Shown in pieces: positions 8,043-17,125 of a DNA stretch of 64,000 bases. The position numbers and the translations under genes are program-made. How positions within the stretch are numbered: position 1 is the stretch's first letter; every line of letters starts with the position of its first letter. Source of the stretch: Porphyrobacter sp. CACIAM 03H1 (GTDB lineage: Bacteria; Pseudomonadota; Alphaproteobacteria; Sphingomonadales; Sphingomonadaceae); contig NZ_CP021378.1 in NCBI RefSeq assembly GCF_002215495.1, forward strand, positions 766,417 to 830,416, written 5' to 3'. A model generated the notes under the pieces. It ran no database searches, was not told the DNA's origin, and saw only the letters and a program-made list of their open reading frames with translations.

Positions 8043-9713
8043 ATGGCCGACGCCGCTCTGCCCGTTCCCGCCGATCCCCCGGGCCTTCCGGTCGCGCCTG
8101 CCGCCGGCGGATGGCGGGGGATGGTTCCGCCGCAGGTTGCCGGATTCCTCGGCCAGCCCGCGCTCGCCCGCGCCCTGCCCGCCATTGCCGGCCTCGGCGC
8201 CGTGGCGGCGGCGGCGGGGCTGTGGATGGCGATTTCCTCCGGCCCCGACCGCGTGCTTTACACCAGCCTCACCGATGCCGAGCGCGCCAAGGTGGTCGAA
8301 ACGCTTGAGGCGGGCGGGATCGGTTACAGCATCGACAACGCGACCGGCGCGCTCTCGGTTGCCGAGAACGACGTCTATCGCGCCAAGATGCTGGTCGCGA
8401 GCGACGCCGGGATTGCCGCGCCCGAAGGGGCCGAGGCGATGCTCGATGCCATGCCGCTCGGCACCTCGCGCACGCTGGAAGGCGAACGCCTGCGCCTCGC
8501 CCGCGAACGCGAGCTGATGCTGACGATCAAGGAGATCGACGGGATCGAGAGCGTGCGTGTCCACCTCGCCACCCCCGAACGCTCGGTCTTCGTGCGCGAG
8601 AACAACCCGCCCAGCGCCTCGGTGATGGTGCGGCTGGTGGGCGGGCGCAGCCTTTCGCAGGAACAGGTCGGCGCGATCGTCAACCTCGTTGCCGCCTCTG
8701 TGCCGGGGATGAGCGCCGATGCCGTGCGGGTGGTCGACCAGAACGGCCGCCTCCTCTCCGACCCGCGCGAGGCGGCGGGCGAGGGCCTGACGCTCCAGCG
8801 CGAGCACGAGGCGAAGCTGCGCGAACAGCTCGATGCGCTGCTGCTCCCGCTGCTGGGCGAGGGCAATTTCAGTGCTCAGGTGCAGGTCGAACTCGACAGC
8901 GCGGAAGTCACAACCGCGCGCGAGACCTATGAAAAGGAAGGCGCAATCCGCAGCGAGAGCGCGCGCGAGGCGACCCGCACCGGGGCCGCGCCCGCGGGCG
9001 GCGTTCCGGGCGTCGCTGCCAACACCCCGCCCCCGCAGGCCCAGCTGGTCGACGGCGCGCCGCAGCCTGTCGCCCCCGCCGCTGCCGCCGCCACCGACAC
9101 CGAAACCGCCACCGATCGCGCCTACGAACTGGGCCGCGAGGTCGCCGTGACCACCGCCGGGCCGGGGCGGCTCAAGAAGCTTTCGGTCGCGGTCGCAGTC
9201 AGCGACGAGGCCCTGAAGGCCGCCGCACCCCTCAACGCGCAACGGCTGCAGGCGCTGGTCAGTGCCGCCGTGGGCGCCGATGCCCAGCGCGGGGACAAGG
9301 TCGAGGTCGCGGCGAGCAAGTTCGAGCCCGCAACGCTCGAACCGCCTGCCTTCTACGAACAGCCATGGTTCGCGATGCTGGTGCGTTACGGCACGGCGCT
9401 GATTGCGGTGCTGCTGGTGCTGCTGCTCGCGGTGCGCCCGCTGATCGGCAAGCTGAGGGGCAAGGGCCGTGACGAGGCTGCGGCCTCTGCGGCTTCGACG
9501 CCGGGCGACGGCGCTCTCGCCATCGGGGAAGGCGAAGCCGAGACCACGATGGGCGTGCTCGCCGGGGACAATGGCAGCACACTCGATGACCTCCCCCGCC
9601 AGGTCGAGCTCGCCCGCCGCATTGCCGCGAGCCAGCCCGAACGCGCGGTCGAGGCGCTCCAGCGGATGCTCGAGGCACCCGATGCGCGCGGGCCCGAGGC
9701 GGAGGCGGCATGA
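8043..9713 (+). CDS. fliF: Flagellar MS-ring protein FliF
   Basis: Inner-membrane ring that forms the rotor base and houses the export apparatus. The 556 residues show a first membrane helix at about 45-65 and the periplasmic ring-building motif modules (GGIGYSIDNATGALSVAENDVY; EGERLRLARERELMLTIKEIDG; SVMVRLVGGRSLSQEQVGAIVNLVAASVPGM). A low-complexity Pro/Ala loop sits near 310-350 and a second helix at about 445-465. The cytoplasmic tail (about 500-556) is the FliG-binding end and overlaps fliG by 4 bases. Length and order are typical. Confidence 0.96.
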   Translation: MADAALPVPADPPGLPVAPAAGGWRGMVPPQVAGFLGQPALARALPAIAGLGAVAAAAGLWMAISSGPDRVLYTSLTDAERAKVVETLEAGGIGYSIDNATGALSVAENDVYRAKMLVASDAGIAAPEGAEAMLDAMPLGTSRTLEGERLRLARERELMLTIKEIDGIESVRVHLATPERSVFVRENNPPSASVMVRLVGGRSLSQEQVGAIVNLVAASVPGMSADAVRVVDQNGRLLSDPREAAGEGLTLQREHEAKLREQLDALLLPLLGEGNFSAQVQVELDSAEVTTARETYEKEGAIRSESAREATRTGAAPAGGVPGVAANTPPPQAQLVDGAPQPVAPAAAAATDTETATDRAYELGREVAVTTAGPGRLKKLSVAVAVSDEALKAAAPLNAQRLQALVSAAVGADAQRGDKVEVAASKFEPATLEPPAFYEQPWFAMLVRYGTALIAVLLVLLLAVRPLIGKLRGKGRDEAAASAASTPGDGALAIGEGEAETTMGVLAGDNGSTLDDLPRQVELARRIAASQPERAVEALQRMLEAPDARGPEAEAA

Positions 9714-10741
9714 TCCCCGAACCGCTCCCCGCGTCCGCTCCGCCGCCCACCCTGCTCAGCCGGGTCGATCGCGCCGCGGTGTTCCTGATGCTGCTCGGCG
9801 ACGAGGAGGCGACCGGCCTGCTGGCGCGCCTCAGCCCGGAACAGCTCGAAAAGCTCGGCGCGGCGATGCTGGCGCTGGGCGAGATCGAGCAGCCGCACAT
9901 GGCCGAGGCGCTCGCCGATTTCGCGGGCGAGGCGGCGCGCGAGGTCCTGCCCCGGCGCGGGCGCGACGACCGCGTGCGCAGCCTGCTCGACAAGGCCTTG
10001 GGCCCCGCGCGTGCGGAAAGCATGATGCAGCGGATCGAGCCCGATGCCGGGCCGCGCAGCCTCGAACTGGCGAAGTGGCTCGCCCCGGGCGTGCTGGCGC
10101 GCCTGATCCTCGACGAGCATCCCCAGGTGATCGCCGCGCTGCTGCTGCTGATCGACCCCGAACCCGCCGCCGCGGTGCTGGCGATGCTCCCGCTCGAACT
10201 GCAGACCCTCGTCGTCGAGCGGGTGGCCCGGAGCGGCGCGATCTCGCAGGCCGCGATCGCCACCATCGACACGCTCCTGACCCAGCGCATCAGCGCGACA
10301 TACGGCACCGCCGCGCTGATGCTGGGCGGACCGCGCGATGCGGCGAACCTCATCAACCTTGCCGCGGGCGAGCTGCGCAACACCGTGCTCCCCGCCATCG
10401 CCGAGCGCGACGGGCCGCTTGCCGAGAAGATCGAGGAGGAGCTGTTCACCTTCGAGATGCTGTTCGAACTCGATCCGATGTCGATGGGCCGCCTGCTGCG
10501 CGATGTCGACAACGAGAAGCTGGTGGATGCCCTCAAGGGCCTCAAGGAGCCCGAGCGCGCGCCTTTCTTCGCCGCCATGTCGAGCCGCGCGGCGGACGGC
10601 GTGCGCGACGAGATCGAACTGCGCGGGCGCCTGGCCAAGAGCGAGGTTGCCGCGGCGCAGAAGGCGATCGTCGAGATCGCGCGGGGGCTGGCCGATGCGG
10701 GCGAGATCGTGATCGGAAGCGGCAATGGCGAATTCGTCTGA
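9710..10741 (+). CDS. fliG: Flagellar motor switch protein FliG
   Basis: Rotor protein that couples the MS ring to stator torque. The 343 residues include the N-terminal FliF-binding domain (AAVFLMLLGDEEATGLLARLSPEQ), the middle domain with the EHPQVIAALLL motif (here DEHPQVIAALLLLIDP), and the C-terminal torque domain with FTFEMLFELDPMSMGRLLRDVD. The conserved charged residues of the torque helix (K/E/D/R around EKIEEELFTFEM and RDVDNEKL) are present. It overlaps fliF at the start and fliH at the end. Confidence 0.96.
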   Translation: MIPEPLPASAPPPTLLSRVDRAAVFLMLLGDEEATGLLARLSPEQLEKLGAAMLALGEIEQPHMAEALADFAGEAAREVLPRRGRDDRVRSLLDKALGPARAESMMQRIEPDAGPRSLELAKWLAPGVLARLILDEHPQVIAALLLLIDPEPAAAVLAMLPLELQTLVVERVARSGAISQAAIATIDTLLTQRISATYGTAALMLGGPRDAANLINLAAGELRNTVLPAIAERDGPLAEKIEEELFTFEMLFELDPMSMGRLLRDVDNEKLVDALKGLKEPERAPFFAAMSSRAADGVRDEIELRGRLAKSEVAAAQKAIVEIARGLADAGEIVIGSGNGEFV

Positions 10742-11393
10742 TTGGCTCGGCCGGCTGGCCGGGGCCGATGTCGCCATCGCTCGCGACACGGACGCACAGG
10801 CGCCCGACTGGCTCGCCCTGCTCGATACGGCGGGCGCCTTCCGCGAGGCTCCGCTGTTCGGCGATCCGGCAGGGGTGGCCGACCTGCCCGAACCCCTTCA
10901 GGAACCCGAACCCGACGAACCCGCACCCGATCCGTTGGCCGAAGCCATCGCCCTTGCGCGCGCCGAAGGCTTTGCCGAGGGCCGCGCCGCCGCCGAGGCC
11001 GAAGGCGAGGCGCGAATGGCGCGCCAGCGGGCCTTGCGGCTGACCTTCCGCGCGCTCGACGAGGCCGCTCTCGGCGTGCTCGCCGATGACCTCGCCGCCA
11101 CCGTCGCTGCGCTGTGCGAGGGCGTTCTCGGCGAGGCGGCACGCGACCCGGCGGGTCTGCGCGAACGCTGCATCGCCGCCGCGCGCCGGATCGGCGAGGC
11201 ACCGGAGGCGCTGGTGCTGCACCTACACCCCGACGACATCGCCCTGCTCGGCGAGGAGGCGCTTGGCACGATGCGGGTCGCGGGCGATCCTTCGCTCGAA
11301 CCCGGCAGCGTCGTGATCCAGGGGCCCGAGGGCTCGGTGGCCGATGGCCCCGCCGAATGGCGCCGCGCTATCGCCGCCGCGCTGCGCCCATGA
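10725..11393 (+). CDS. fliH: Flagellar export-ATPase regulator FliH
   Basis: Cytoplasmic partner that holds the export ATPase FliI at the gate and C ring. The 222-residue product has an acidic, Pro-rich N-terminal half (DLPEPLQEPEPDEPAPDP) and an Ala/Glu-rich helical middle with several EGxAEGRAAAEAEG steps resembling the GxxxG-like FliH repeats. The C-terminal FliH/V-ATPase E-like domain spans about 130-222. It begins 17 bases inside fliG and ends in ATGA with fliI. The sequence is divergent, and position adds much of the certainty. Confidence 0.87.
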   Translation: MANSSDWLGRLAGADVAIARDTDAQAPDWLALLDTAGAFREAPLFGDPAGVADLPEPLQEPEPDEPAPDPLAEAIALARAEGFAEGRAAAEAEGEARMARQRALRLTFRALDEAALGVLADDLAATVAALCEGVLGEAARDPAGLRERCIAAARRIGEAPEALVLHLHPDDIALLGEEALGTMRVAGDPSLEPGSVVIQGPEGSVADGPAEWRRAIAAALRP

Positions 11394-12724
11394 TCGCCGA
11401 ACTCCAGCTCGACCTCGCCCGGATGCGCGCCACGCCGGTCGCCGCCGGGCCGGTGCTGACGGGCCGCGTGGTCGCCTGCGACGGCGGGCTGATCGAGGTC
11501 GCGGGCCTGCCGCTTCCCGTCGGTTCGCTCGGGCTGATCGAGAACGATGCGGGGGCCGAGTGCCTCGCCGAGGTGATCGGCTTTCGCGCGGGTCATTCGC
11601 TGATGATGCTTCTCGGCGATGCCATGCTGCTGCGCCCGCAGGCGCGGGTGCGCGCGCTGGGGCAGCCGGGCGAGGTGCGGGTCGGCGAGGCGCTGCTCGG
11701 CCGCGCGGTCGATGCCCTCGGCGAGCCGATCGACGGCGGCCCTCGGCTCGATTGCAGGGAGGTCTGGCCGCTGGCCGGCAGGCGCGAGGGCGCGCTGGAA
11801 CGGGCGAGCGTCGAACATCCCTTCGATTGCGGGGTGCGGGCGATCAATGCCCTGTGCGCGATGGGCGTCGGGCAGAGGCTCGGGATCATGGCGGGATCGG
11901 GGGTCGGCAAGTCGGTGCTGGTCGACACCATCGCGGGCCATGCCGTTGCCGATGTCACCGTGGTCGCGCTGATCGGCGAGCGGGCGCGCGAGGTCTCGGA
12001 TTTCGTGAACCGGCACATGGCCGGGCACCGGCGCGGGGGGATCGTGGTGGTGGCCGTGCCGGCCGACCATGCGCCCAACCTGCGGCTGCGGGCGGCGCAG
12101 TATGCCTCATCCATCGCCGAATACTTCCGGGCGCAGGGCAAGCGCGTGCTGCTGATCCTCGACAGCCTCACCCGCGTTGCCCACGCCGCGCGCGAGCTGG
12201 CGCTGGTGCTGGGCGAGCCCGGCGCCGCGCGGGGCTATCCGCCCTCCGCGCTGGCGGCGATCACGCGCCTTGTCGAGCGCGCGGGCAATTCCGCGCGGAG
12301 CGGCGGGGCGGTGACGGGGATCTACACCGTGCTCGCCGACGGGGACGACGCCAACGATCCGGTGGTCGACACCGCGCGCGCGATCCTCGACGGGCATATC
12401 GTCCTCTCGCGCGAGCTGGCGGCGCGGGGGCACTATCCCGCGATCGACGTGCCCGCCTCGCTGAGCCGGGTGATGGACGATGTGGTGAGCGCGCCCGTCG
12501 CCGCCGCGGCGCGGCGTTTGCGGGGCCTGATCGCGGCGCGCGAGAGCGGGCGCGATCTGGTGATGATGGGCGCCTACCGCGCGGGCGGCGACCCGCTGCT
12601 CGACGAGGCGCTGGCCCTGAGCGGCCCGATCGACGCCTTCCTCACCCAGCCGCGCGGGCAGCCCGAGGCGCTGGGGCCGAGCCACGCCGCTCTCCTCGCG
12701 CTGATGGCGCCCGCCGGTGCGTGA
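11390..12724 (+). CDS. fliI: Flagellum-specific export ATPase FliI
   Basis: Hexameric ATPase that energises substrate delivery to the flagellar type III gate. The 444 residues carry an F1-beta-like fold: Walker A GSGVGKSVLVD, the following VVALIGERAREVSDF strand, Walker B LLILDSLTRVAHAAREL, and the GYPPSALAAITRLVERAG segment shared by the type III ATPases. The ATG overlaps the fliH stop (ATGA), fixing the start at 11390 although the frame is open further upstream. fliJ starts 8 bases before its end. Confidence 0.96.
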   Translation: MIAELQLDLARMRATPVAAGPVLTGRVVACDGGLIEVAGLPLPVGSLGLIENDAGAECLAEVIGFRAGHSLMMLLGDAMLLRPQARVRALGQPGEVRVGEALLGRAVDALGEPIDGGPRLDCREVWPLAGRREGALERASVEHPFDCGVRAINALCAMGVGQRLGIMAGSGVGKSVLVDTIAGHAVADVTVVALIGERAREVSDFVNRHMAGHRRGGIVVVAVPADHAPNLRLRAAQYASSIAEYFRAQGKRVLLILDSLTRVAHAARELALVLGEPGAARGYPPSALAAITRLVERAGNSARSGGAVTGIYTVLADGDDANDPVVDTARAILDGHIVLSRELAARGHYPAIDVPASLSRVMDDVVSAPVAAAARRLRGLIAARESGRDLVMMGAYRAGGDPLLDEALALSGPIDAFLTQPRGQPEALGPSHAALLALMAPAGA

Positions 12725-13154
12725 GGCACGCCGCCTCGCGCTGCTCCGCCGCCAGAGCCTGATCGCCGAGGTGGCGCGCAAGCAGGCCCTGCGCGCGCTG
12801 GCCGAGGCGCTCGAGGCCGAGGCGCGCAGCAGCGCGCTCGCCGCGCGCAGCCAGCGCCTGGTGGCGGCGAGCGCGCCCGGCAAGGGGCCGACCACCGGCG
12901 CGGCGCTGGCCGCCCGCGCGGAGTTCACCGCCGGTCTTGCAAGGCTGGCCGCCCACGCCGGAGAGGCGGCGCGCGATGCCGCCCGCCAGCGCGACTGGCA
13001 GGCCGAGACCCTGACCCGCACCGAGACCCGCGCGCGGCGGCTCGCCGAGATGGCCGCCGAGGCGTGTACCGCGCTTGCCGCCGCGAAGGATCGCCGCGAG
13101 GCGGCGCGCGCCGTGCCGCTGGCACGCAAGTTGCACAGTCGCCCGCAAGACTGA
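12717..13154 (+). CDS. fliJ: Probable flagellar export protein FliJ
   Basis: A 145-residue, Ala/Arg/Glu-rich protein predicted to be almost wholly coiled coil, as FliJ is (a stalk-like partner of FliI and FlhA). It has no diagnostic motif I can point to. The call rests on its position between fliI and fliK, its size and its helical composition. The start is a GTG at 12717 that overlaps the end of fliI by 8 bases. Confidence 0.68.
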   Translation: MREARRLALLRRQSLIAEVARKQALRALAEALEAEARSSALAARSQRLVAASAPGKGPTTGAALAARAEFTAGLARLAAHAGEAARDAARQRDWQAETLTRTETRARRLAEMAAEACTALAAAKDRREAARAVPLARKLHSRPQD

Positions 13155-13180
13155 CCGAAGCCGCAACGAGGTTGCCCGCA

Positions 13181-14884
13181 ATGAGCCCCTTCCTGCCCGA
13201 ACTGCCCGTCACTCCCGCCCTTCCGCTGCCCGCATCCGCCCTGCCGGCGACCGGGACGGGTGCGGGTGCGGGTGCAGGCGTGGCGAGCGGCGGCGGGCTG
13301 GACTTCGCCGCCCTGCTCGGTGCCGCCGCGCTCCCTCCGCCGTCTGCCTCCTCGCAGGGGACGACGGGGGAGAACCGGCCAGCGTCCGACGCGGCGAGTC
13401 TGACCCTCATCGCCGCGCCGGAGGAGGCCGCACCCGCCCATCCCCGGGTGCGCCGGCAGGAGGTCCCCGCGCTCCCGGCTCCTGCAGCGCCGCGGCTGCC
13501 GGGCGGCCGGATTCTGCCGGAAGCGGGCGAAACCTTGCCGCCCCCGTTGCCGCAGGCTGCCGCCGCGCTTGCGGTTGCGGTGCCGGAAGCGCATCGCGCC
13601 CCCCCGGCCATGGCGCGGGCCGAAGTGCCGATGGGACAGCTTCCTCCCTTGGCCGGAGCGGCCGCGGCCCCCGCGCCCGCGCCTTCCTCCGCATCAGACC
13701 TCGCACCCGCACCCGCGCCCGGAGCCGTGCCCGAAGGTGCGGCCCTCGTCCTTGCGGTCGCGCCGTCCGCTCTTCGTATCCCGGCCCGCGATCCGCAACC
13801 TCCATCCGTCCCGACCGCTGTGTCGCTTGGGATCGCGACGACGTCCGATTTCGTGACCACCGAGGCTCCGCGCCAAGCCGAGCCGGCCGAGACCGGCGAA
13901 GCGGCCGAACCGGGCGAACCTGCCCAACCCTCGGCGCCATTTGCCGCCGCATCTGATCTTGTGCCCGGTGCCCCGTGGTCGCCGCCCGCGCAGACCGGCG
14001 TGGCGCTTGCGGCTTCGCCGGAACCCGGCCCTGCCCCCGTCCCCGCTTCTGCTGCCGTGTCGGTCCCTGCTGCTGCGCCTGTCGCGCTGGCGGGCGCGCT
14101 TGTCGTGCCTGCGGGCGGAGTGGATGCGCCCGCTCCGGCGAAGGCATCGTTTACGCGCGGCTCCGCGTCCCGCTTTGCGGCTGCCGAACCTGCGGTCTCT
14201 GCGGTGCCGGCATCGTCCGGCTCCGCCGCGCCGGTGCCCTCCGCACTCCCTGTCGGCATCCCGACCCTGCCCGAGGCGGAACCGGATGCCCTGTCCGTGC
14301 CCGCTTCCGGTGCCAGCACGACACCCGCCGCCCCCACGCCCGCCATCCCCGCGCCGTTGCCCCCGCCAACCGCTCCCGCATCCCAGCCTGCCGCCGAGTC
14401 GCGCCCGTCCGACCCTGCCGCACCGGTCGAGACCGCCATCGCCCAGGCCGGGACCCTGCGCGAGGCGCTGCGCGCCCAGCGGCCCGAGATGGTGGTGCGC
14501 CATGCGGAATTCGGGATGATCTCGCTGCGGCTCGAACCCGCCGCGCCCGACCAGTGGCGCGCGGTGCTGGCGAGCCGCGATCCGGGCTTCGTCCCCGCGA
14601 TCCAGGCCGCGCTCGCCGAGCGGGCGATCAGCCCCGCTCAGGCGCCCACGGACAGCGGCACGGCGATGGGTCAGAACGGGACAGGTGACCAGCGTTACGG
14701 GGCTTCCCCTAACGGGGGTCAAGGATCGTCTCAACCATACCCGGGCCAATCGGGTGGCCGTGACGGCGAGGCTGCGCCGGACCACCGCCGCCCCTCGACT
14801 GCGGCCGCACTCGCGGCCCGCGCAGGGGAGCCGGAGGATGATTCTGCCGGTGCCTCGCGGGCACCGGGCGGCCTGTTCGCCTGA
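13181..14884 (+). CDS. fliK: Flagellar hook-length control protein FliK
   Basis: Secreted ruler that sets hook length and switches export specificity. The 567-residue protein has a very long Pro/Ala-rich, low-complexity N-terminal and middle part (about residues 1-420), the expected disordered ruler. A short C-terminal domain resembles Flg_hook (PF02120): LREALRAQRPEMVVRHAEF, then GMISLRLEPAAPDQWRAVL. It starts at ATG 13181 after a 26-base gap from fliJ and is followed by fliL. The ruler portion is a poor match to anything outside the genus, as expected for this family. Confidence 0.85.
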   Translation: MSPFLPELPVTPALPLPASALPATGTGAGAGAGVASGGGLDFAALLGAAALPPPSASSQGTTGENRPASDAASLTLIAAPEEAAPAHPRVRRQEVPALPAPAAPRLPGGRILPEAGETLPPPLPQAAAALAVAVPEAHRAPPAMARAEVPMGQLPPLAGAAAAPAPAPSSASDLAPAPAPGAVPEGAALVLAVAPSALRIPARDPQPPSVPTAVSLGIATTSDFVTTEAPRQAEPAETGEAAEPGEPAQPSAPFAAASDLVPGAPWSPPAQTGVALAASPEPGPAPVPASAAVSVPAAAPVALAGALVVPAGGVDAPAPAKASFTRGSASRFAAAEPAVSAVPASSGSAAPVPSALPVGIPTLPEAEPDALSVPASGASTTPAAPTPAIPAPLPPPTAPASQPAAESRPSDPAAPVETAIAQAGTLREALRAQRPEMVVRHAEFGMISLRLEPAAPDQWRAVLASRDPGFVPAIQAALAERAISPAQAPTDSGTAMGQNGTGDQRYGASPNGGQGSSQPYPGQSGGRDGEAAPDHRRPSTAAALAARAGEPEDDSAGASRAPGGLFA

Positions 14885-14916
14885 TCGCATGGGCAAGGCA
14901 AGGGAGCTGACAGGGC

Positions 14917-15516
14917 ATGGCCAAGGGTAAGGACAAGGCCGATGGCGCCGATGGCGGCGGCAAGTCCGGCAAGGGCGGGATGATCAAGATCATCCTCGGC
15001 GCGGTGCTGCTGCTGGGGTTGGGTGCGGGCGGGGCCTATGGCGCCTTCGCGATGGGCCTGATCGGCGGGGGCGGCGGCGCTAAGGAGCCCGACGAACCCA
15101 AGCTGGTGCTCAAGACCGACGCCGATCCCTATCCCCTGCCCGGCGCCGAGAAGGAAAAGGAGGCCGCCGCGCCCGTCTATGGCGAGGGCGGCAGCAAGTA
15201 TCGCACCGCCTATTATTCCTTCGCCGAAAGCTTCACCTCCAACCTCGCGGATTCGCCGGGGCTGGTGCAGGTCGAGCTGGCGGTCTCTACCCGGCGCGAC
15301 GGGCGGGTGCTGCAATGGGTCAAGACCCACGAGCTCGCGATCCGTTCGGCGATCCTCGCCCAGCTCGCCGCCACCACCGAGGCCGAGGCCTATGACGTCG
15401 AGGGCAAGAAGCGCCTCGCCGAACGGTTGACCAAGGCGGTCAACCAGGTGCTCGAGGAGAACGAGGGCTTCGGCGGGATCGACGCGGTGCACTTCCGGGG
15501 GTTCCTGGTCCAATGA
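14917..15516 (+). CDS. fliL: Flagellar basal body-associated protein FliL
   Basis: Single-pass inner-membrane protein that surrounds and supports the stator. The 199 residues have a Lys/Gly-rich cytoplasmic start and one membrane helix at about 20-48 (IILGAVLLLGLGAGGAYGAF). The periplasmic FliL domain includes YYSFAESFTSNLADSPGLVQ and ends KRLAERLTKAVNQVLEENEG. It overlaps fliM by 4 bases. Confidence 0.93.
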   Translation: MAKGKDKADGADGGGKSGKGGMIKIILGAVLLLGLGAGGAYGAFAMGLIGGGGGAKEPDEPKLVLKTDADPYPLPGAEKEKEAAAPVYGEGGSKYRTAYYSFAESFTSNLADSPGLVQVELAVSTRRDGRVLQWVKTHELAIRSAILAQLAATTEAEAYDVEGKKRLAERLTKAVNQVLEENEGFGGIDAVHFRGFLVQ

Positions 15517-16463
15517 GGATGAAACACGCCTTCGCGCCCGCGCGCGCCGCCGCGCTGCATTGCGCCGAGCTCACCGAGCGCGGGCCCAATCCGGCCGAAA
15601 GCGCTGCGCTGATGGCGGCCTGGCGGCGCGATCTGGCGCGGCTGCTGGCGGACGACCTTTCGGCCCTGCTCTCGGGCGACCGGCTCGAGGTGAGCATTGC
15701 CGAGCCCGAGCGCATGACCGGTGCCGACGCGCTGCGCCGCATCGGCCCGCTCGCCGCCAATGCCCTGATCCGCTGCGGGGCGAGCGGCGAGACCGCGCTC
15801 GTCAGCTTCGATTTCGCCACCGCCATCGCGCTCACCGACAAGAGCTTCGGTGGCGACGGGCGGGTGACGGGAAGCGTGCCCGAAGTGCTGCCGCGCTCGG
15901 CCGCGCTGCTGATCGAGGAAGCGGCGACGATGATCGCCGGGGCCATCACCGTCGCGGGCTTCGGCGACCTGCCGCCCCCTGCGGCGATGGCGAGCCGCGG
16001 CGAGGTGATCGTGCGCAGCGAGAGCGCGGCGCGCCTGAAACCCTTCGCGCTCGATGCCAAGGCGCTGGTCTTCACGCTCGAGATCGCCAACCGTCAGGGC
16101 TGCACCTGGCGCGCGGTGCTGGCGGTGGCGACCGAGCGCATGGCGCGGCTGCTGCCCGGCGGCGGGCGGACCTTGCGCGCCCGGACATCCCGCGCGCCCG
16201 CAAGCGGCCTTGCCGCGCCCTTTGCCGCTGTGCCGGTGCCGCTCCACGTTGTGCTGGCCGAGTTCGACCTCTCGCTGGCGCGCCTCCAGACGCTGCGTCC
16301 GGGCGACACGATCCCGCTCGCGATCGGCCGGCAGGTGCCGCTGATGGCCGGCGATACGCTGGTCGGCCACGGCAGCGTCGGCACCGCCGAGGATCGCATG
16401 GCGATCCGCCTCACCCGCATTCCGTCCGCCGTTTTCACCCCATCCGAAGGGATCGCATCATGA
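15513..16463 (+). CDS. fliM: Flagellar motor switch protein FliM
   Basis: C-ring protein linking FliG to FliN. The 316 residues contain the CheC-like middle domain (about 45-235, with SFDFATAIALTDKSFGGDGR and GDLPPP) and a C-terminal SpoA/FliN-like domain (about 240-316, LHVVLAEFDLSLARLQTLRPGDTIPL). The canonical N-terminal CheY-P-binding peptide (consensus xSQxEIDALL) is absent: the protein begins MRMKHAFAPARAAALHCAEL and enters the middle domain almost at once. The start overlaps fliL (ATGA) and no in-frame upstream extension could supply the peptide. The assignment is secure from the domains and from the fliN next to it. Confidence 0.9.
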   Translation: MRMKHAFAPARAAALHCAELTERGPNPAESAALMAAWRRDLARLLADDLSALLSGDRLEVSIAEPERMTGADALRRIGPLAANALIRCGASGETALVSFDFATAIALTDKSFGGDGRVTGSVPEVLPRSAALLIEEAATMIAGAITVAGFGDLPPPAAMASRGEVIVRSESAARLKPFALDAKALVFTLEIANRQGCTWRAVLAVATERMARLLPGGGRTLRARTSRAPASGLAAPFAAVPVPLHVVLAEFDLSLARLQTLRPGDTIPLAIGRQVPLMAGDTLVGHGSVGTAEDRMAIRLTRIPSAVFTPSEGIAS

Positions 16464-16798
16464 CCGTCCATCAACCCGCCGCTTTCGCCCGCTTCGGGGA
16501 CGTCGCCGTGCGCCTGTCGGTCGAGCTCGGCCGCACCGAGATGCCCTTGCGCGATGTGCTGATGCTGGGCGAGGGCAGCACCGTGCCGCTCGACCGGATG
16601 ACCGACGAGCTGCTCGACGTCACCGCCAATGGCCGCGTCATCGCGCGCGGCGAGGTTGTGGCCGAGAAGGGGCGCTTCGCCCTCAGGATCGTGAGCCTGC
16701 TGGGCGAGGAGGGCGAGGAACTGCCGCCCGCGCGCGAGTCTGCCGCACCTGATGGCTCCGCCGATCCGGTGCCGGGCGCGTCCGGCGACGCGCTGTAA
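16460..16798 (+). CDS. fliN: Flagellar motor switch protein FliN
   Basis: Base of the C ring and docking site for FliH-FliI. The 112-residue protein is essentially a single SpoA domain: VAVRLSVELGRTEMPLRDVL, then LDRMTDELLDVTANGRVIARGEVV. A short acidic, low-complexity tail follows. The ATG overlaps the fliM stop by ATGA. The frame is open far upstream, but the SpoA domain needs no more N-terminal sequence. Confidence 0.94.
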   Translation: MTVHQPAAFARFGDVAVRLSVELGRTEMPLRDVLMLGEGSTVPLDRMTDELLDVTANGRVIARGEVVAEKGRFALRIVSLLGEEGEELPPARESAAPDGSADPVPGASGDAL

Positions 16799-16816
16799 GC
16801 GGCCGGAACAGGGTCG

Positions 16817-17125
16817 ATGCTCGAATATCTCCTGCGCCTCGCGCTGCTGCTGCCGGTCCTGGCGGGGCTGATCTGGGGGAGCCTGTGGCTGACCCGCTGG
16901 CTCCAGACCCGGCTCGGCCAGATGCCGGGCGCGGGCGCCGGGACGGGCCGGCAGCTCCAGCTGGTCGAGACCAGCCTGATCGCGCCCGGCATGAAGCTCG
17001 CGGTGGTGCGCTTCCATGACCGCGAGATCCTGCTCGGCTGCACCCGGCAGGGCATGGTGCGCCTTGGCGAAGCCGGACTGCGCGAGGCCCCAGCCACCAC
17101 CGACACGCCAGCGGAGACCGCGTGA
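16817..17125 (+). CDS. fliO: Flagellar biosynthetic protein FliO
   Basis: Small membrane protein that helps assemble the FliP ring of the export gate. The 102 residues have one N-terminal membrane helix (about 5-27) followed by the FliO core [20 protein letters not shown], then the LLGCTRQG strand. It lies between fliN and fliP, and its stop shares bases with the fliP start. Confidence 0.87.
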   Translation: MLEYLLRLALLLPVLAGLIWGSLWLTRWLQTRLGQMPGAGAGTGRQLQLVETSLIAPGMKLAVVRFHDREILLGCTRQGMVRLGEAGLREAPATTDTPAETA

